Assembly: GCF_030124145.1 (NCBI RefSeq)
Contig: NZ_JASKMS010000004.1
Span: 62,001 to 126,000, forward strand
Direction: 5' to 3'
Length of the DNA: 64,000 bases
From: Streptomyces sp. 378
GTDB lineage: Bacteria; Actinomycetota; Actinomycetes; Streptomycetales; Streptomycetaceae
The position numbers and the translations under genes are program-made. The notes under the pieces were generated by a model that saw nothing but the letters and a program-made list of their open reading frames with translations, ran no database searches and had not been told where the DNA came from. Positions 61,463 to 64,000 of this stretch are shown here, one piece after another (within the stretch, counting starts at the first letter, position 1; each line of letters opens with the position of its first letter).

Positions 61463-62728
61463 TCACCGGGGCTGCGGCAGCAACCGGTCGGGGCCCTTCT
61501 GTTGCTCCTCGCGCAGCTTCGCGCGCAGTTCCTGCTCCGACTCCGACAGCGGTCCGGGCGCGACCGGTGGCGGTACGCCCTGGATCTCCTCTCCCGCCGG
61601 TACCGGCGGCTCGTAGTGGGTGGGGGCCGTGCGGACGGTGAGGGCCGTCGTGCCGATCAGGGCGACCGTGAAGGCGATGGCGGCCCGGGTCCAGAAGCGG
61701 GCCCGACGCTCACCGCCTCTGCGGACGGTCAGTGGTGTGGAGGCACGCAGCCGCTCGGTGGAGGCCAGTTCGACCAGCCGCCAGTGCAGTGTTTCCGGGT
61801 CCGCCAGCTCCGGCAGCCGCTCGGCGATCACCTCGCGTGCGTGCGCCAGCCGGTTCACGGCCGCGCGGGTGCTCGCCTCCGTCTCCGCCGCCGTCTCCGG
61901 CAGGCCGAGCCCGACCCCGTCATAGAGCACGAGCGTGCGGCGGTAGGACGGCGGGAGCTGCAGCAGGGTGTCCATCAGCGCGCGGTCGGAGGCACCGGGC
62001 GGGGGCGGCTCGGGGTACCGGTGACGCGGCCGGAACCGGTGCCACGGGGAGAGCGCGCACTCGTACGCCATCGCACGCACCCAGCCCGCCGGGTCGCGGT
62101 CGCGGGCCACCTCGGGCCACCTCTGCCAGGCGATCTGGAAGGCCCGTTCCACCGACTCCCGGGCCAGTTCGCGGCGGCCGGTCAGCAGGTAGGTCTGCCG
62201 GACGAGGGCGGGGGCGCAGAAGGAGTAGAGGGCGTCGAAGGCCTGGTCGGGGGTCAGGGCGGCGACGGCGTCGTCCGGCCGACGCGGTGACGCCGTACGC
62301 GGGCGATTCGTGAGGATGACGCGGTGTCCGTGCGGGACGGGGGTGTCGCTCCGGTCGGGGACGGTGACGGGACCTCGGCTCCGGTCCTTCGCGGCGGGCC
62401 GATTCCGGTCGGGAGGGGCGGGCTTGTGCCGGGCCCGGGCCGCTCGCCGGGAAGACGCCGCCCCGGGCCCGGTCACCGGCTCACCGGCCTCGACGGGGCC
62501 CTCCTGAGGGGACGTCACCTCCGCCTCGCCTTCCAGAGAGTCGAGCAGCTTCGCGTACTTCTCCCCTTTGCGGCCGCGCGGCGTGGAGTGGCCGGTCTCC
62601 CACCCGCGCACCGTCTCGCTGGTGACGCCCACCCGGGAGGCCAGCTGAGCCCGCGTCAGCGAGGCGGCCTCGCGCAGGCGTCGGCGTTCCTTGGGCGGGG
62701 GGAGGGGGATGGCAGGGCTCTGTGTCAC
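61463..62728 (-). CDS. HTH (XRE)/sigma-70-like/membrane-helix fusion protein
   Basis: This gene encodes 421 residues from GTG 62728 with GGAGG ahead. Residues 8-60 form an XRE helix-turn-helix (LREAASLTRAQLASRVGVTS, ETVRGWETGHSTPRG). After a long basic, Pro-rich linker comes an ECF sigma-like pair of regions (about 190-340). Region 2 resembles AFDALYSFCAPALVRQTYLL and region 4 LPPSYRRTLVLYDGVGLGLP with ASTRAAVNRLAHAREVI. A membrane helix (TRAAIAFTVALIGTTALTV, about 360-380) and a short external tail complete it. This order is unlike usual sigma factors or repressors and suggests a membrane-tethered transcription regulator. It is a single gene, convergent with sucCD. Confidence 0.8.
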   Translation of the reverse strand: MTQSPAIPLPPPKERRRLREAASLTRAQLASRVGVTSETVRGWETGHSTPRGRKGEKYAKLLDSLEGEAEVTSPQEGPVEAGEPVTGPGAASSRRAARARHKPAPPDRNRPAAKDRSRGPVTVPDRSDTPVPHGHRVILTNRPRTASPRRPDDAVAALTPDQAFDALYSFCAPALVRQTYLLTGRRELARESVERAFQIAWQRWPEVARDRDPAGWVRAMAYECALSPWHRFRPRHRYPEPPPPGASDRALMDTLLQLPPSYRRTLVLYDGVGLGLPETAAETEASTRAAVNRLAHAREVIAERLPELADPETLHWRLVELASTERLRASTPLTVRRGGERRARFWTRAAIAFTVALIGTTALTVRTAPTHYEPPVPAGEEIQGVPPPVAPGPLSESEQELRAKLREEQQKGPDRLLPQPR

Positions 62729-62824
62729 AGGGCGCCCCTCCGTCCAGAAAAGTACATAAACGTATATTGAGCGACACAGCGATGGTTCGCCTGTTGCGAC
62801 GGGAAAGCGCGTGTCGTTGGGAGC

Positions 62825-64000
62825 ATGGCGATCGTGATCGAGATGACAGCTCGCCGACGTTCGCCGTCGCCCCTGCTCACCCGGATGCGGGACCGTTCGC
62901 CCGGACTGGCCGGCGGTTTCACGGGGGGTGCGCTCGCGGCGGGCCTGGGGCTCGCGTCGTTCGCCGTGCTCGTGATGCTGTTGTGGATCAGCTCGCCGTA
63001 TCCCGACAGCGGGCCCGGCGGGGCCATGCACGTGGCGGCGGCCCTGTGGCTGCTGACGCACGGTGCCGACCTGGTCCGCACCGACACGCTCTCCGGTGTC
63101 CCCGCTCCCATGGGCGTCCCGCCCCTGCTGCTGCTGGCACTGCCGGTGTGGCTGCTGCACCGGGCGGCACGGGACGCCACGGACGGCGGGGGAGGAGACG
63201 AGGACGACGACTCCGGTGCGGACGCCGAGCCGGTCGCGGCCCCGCCCCTGGTCGCCCCGCGCACGGCGTGGGCGGGCGTGGTCCTCGGTTACCTCGCCGT
63301 CGCCGCGCCCGCCGCCCTGTACGCCGCCGGTGGGGCGCTGCGCCCCTCCTGGGTGGGGACGGGGGTGTGCGTCCTGCTGGTCGCCGTCGTGGCCGCGGGG
63401 GCGGGCGTGTGGTCGGCGTACGGCCGCCCGCACAGGCCGTTGCGGCGGCTGCTGGGTGTGCTGCCGGCGGGAGTGCGCCCGCTGGTGCTCGGCCCGGACG
63501 GGCGCCCGGGTGTCGCCGCACGGGCCGCGGCGGCCGGGGTGGTGGTGCTCCTCGGCGGCGGTGCCCTGCTGGTGACCGTGTCGCTCGTGGGTCATGGCTC
63601 GATGGCCCAGGCGTCCTTGCTCCGGCTGACCGAGGGGTGGTCAGGACGGGCCGCCGTGCTGCTGCTGTGCGCGGCCCTGGTCCCGAACGCGGCGGTCTGG
63701 GGTGCCGCCTACGCCCTCGGCCCGGGGTTCGCCCTCGGTGCCGGTCATGCGGTGGGTCCGCTGTCCTCGGCGCCGGCTCCGTTCCTGCCGCCGTTTCCGC
63801 TGCTGGCGGCGGTGCCGGAGGCGGGGGAGGGGACGTCGCTGCACTGGGCGGCCGGGGTGGTGCCGATGGTCGCGGGGGTGGTCGTGGGCTGGACGGTCGC
63901 CAAGCGGGCGGCGCCCGCGGAGGGCGCCGCGACGAGGCCGGGCAGTAAGCGGCCCGCGGTGTGGACGACCGGCCGCACGGCCCGTGCCGCGGCGCTGGCT
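62825..64000 (+). CDS. polytopic membrane protein (DUF6350-like), cut by the window edge
   Basis: An open frame runs from ATG 62825 to the last base with no stop (392 codons). About nine membrane helices are visible, such as [48 protein letters not shown] and [17 protein letters not shown], with a cytoplasmic acidic loop ([16 protein letters not shown]) near 125. The order of genes after sucCD in Streptomyces and the helix pattern fit the DUF6350 cell-division-associated membrane proteins. The start has no clean ribosome site; ATG 62843 is possible. It is divergent from the HTH fusion gene, with 96 bases between them. Confidence 0.8.
   Translation, partial: MAIVIEMTARRRSPSPLLTRMRDRSPGLAGGFTGGALAAGLGLASFAVLVMLLWISSPYPDSGPGGAMHVAAALWLLTHGADLVRTDTLSGVPAPMGVPPLLLLALPVWLLHRAARDATDGGGGDEDDDSGADAEPVAAPPLVAPRTAWAGVVLGYLAVAAPAALYAAGGALRPSWVGTGVCVLLVAVVAAGAGVWSAYGRPHRPLRRLLGVLPAGVRPLVLGPDGRPGVAARAAAAGVVVLLGGGALLVTVSLVGHGSMAQASLLRLTEGWSGRAAVLLLCAALVPNAAVWGAAYALGPGFALGAGHAVGPLSSAPAPFLPPFPLLAAVPEAGEGTSLHWAAGVVPMVAGVVVGWTVAKRAAPAEGAATRPGSKRPAVWTTGRTARAAALA

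Overview
This is a high-GC actinobacterial chromosome segment that looks like Streptomyces. The third codon position is strongly G/C-biased, GTG and TTG starts are common, and the gene order (Ser/Thr kinase cluster, guaA, PspC two-component pair, paired NlpC/P60 hydrolases, pcrA, M23 peptidase, icmB, sucCD) is the one I remember from the middle of Streptomyces chromosomes. No tRNA, rRNA, CRISPR array, prophage or intact insertion sequence was seen.

Region 1 (1-9640) is a cluster of membrane-anchored PknB-type kinases. The copies are in different states of decay. Two keep all catalytic residues (2930, 5478). One has HRE in place of HRD (7745). One lacks the ATP lysine, HRD and DFG residues altogether (241). 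One has lost nearly the whole kinase domain but keeps its membrane and sensor parts (6709). A strip of gene debris lies between two of the kinases (4660-5425).

Region 2 (9776-14365) holds a GabD2-type semialdehyde dehydrogenase, a GMC oxidoreductase with a cysteine cluster, and a sortase-anchored LAETG surface protein on the other strand. Region 3 (14670-27161) is a 10.6 kb gene for a secreted RHS/YD-repeat toxin. It contains three LamG-like domains and ends in a probable HNH-fold DNA/RNA non-specific endonuclease. A SMI1/KNR4 immunity gene follows 3 bp later, and then a membrane protein.

Region 4 (27701-31419) holds chorismate mutase behind what looks like a classical Phe/Tyr leader-peptide attenuator, then guaA, a PNPOx-like flavoprotein and a class II aldolase. 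Region 5 (31424-42024) has membrane proteins, a PspC/toast-rack gene divergent from a PspC histidine kinase and LuxR regulator, two NlpC/P60 hydrolases (one behind a c-di-AMP ydaO riboswitch), a TDT-type transporter and two copies of a structured repeat element.

Region 6 (42488-57325) has pcrA behind a promoter matching the RecA-independent DNA-damage (PafBC-type) consensus, an M23 peptidase, a lipase and icmB. It then has two divergent operons that share a pair of facing promoters of that same consensus. SWIM-zinc-finger and DUF5691 genes run left. A MoxR ATPase, DUF5682, a previously easy-to-miss 48-codon gene and a VWA protein run right. I regard this as one DNA-damage-linked MoxR/VWA module. 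Region 7 (57608-64000) has a proline-rich secreted protein, sucC-sucD with terminators on both sides, a rare HTH/sigma-like/membrane fusion, and a polytopic membrane protein cut by the window edge.

The best candidates for undescribed biology are the chorismate mutase attenuator, the paired structured repeats at 31424 and 40581, the DNA-damage-linked MoxR/VWA/SWIM module, and the decaying kinase cluster.
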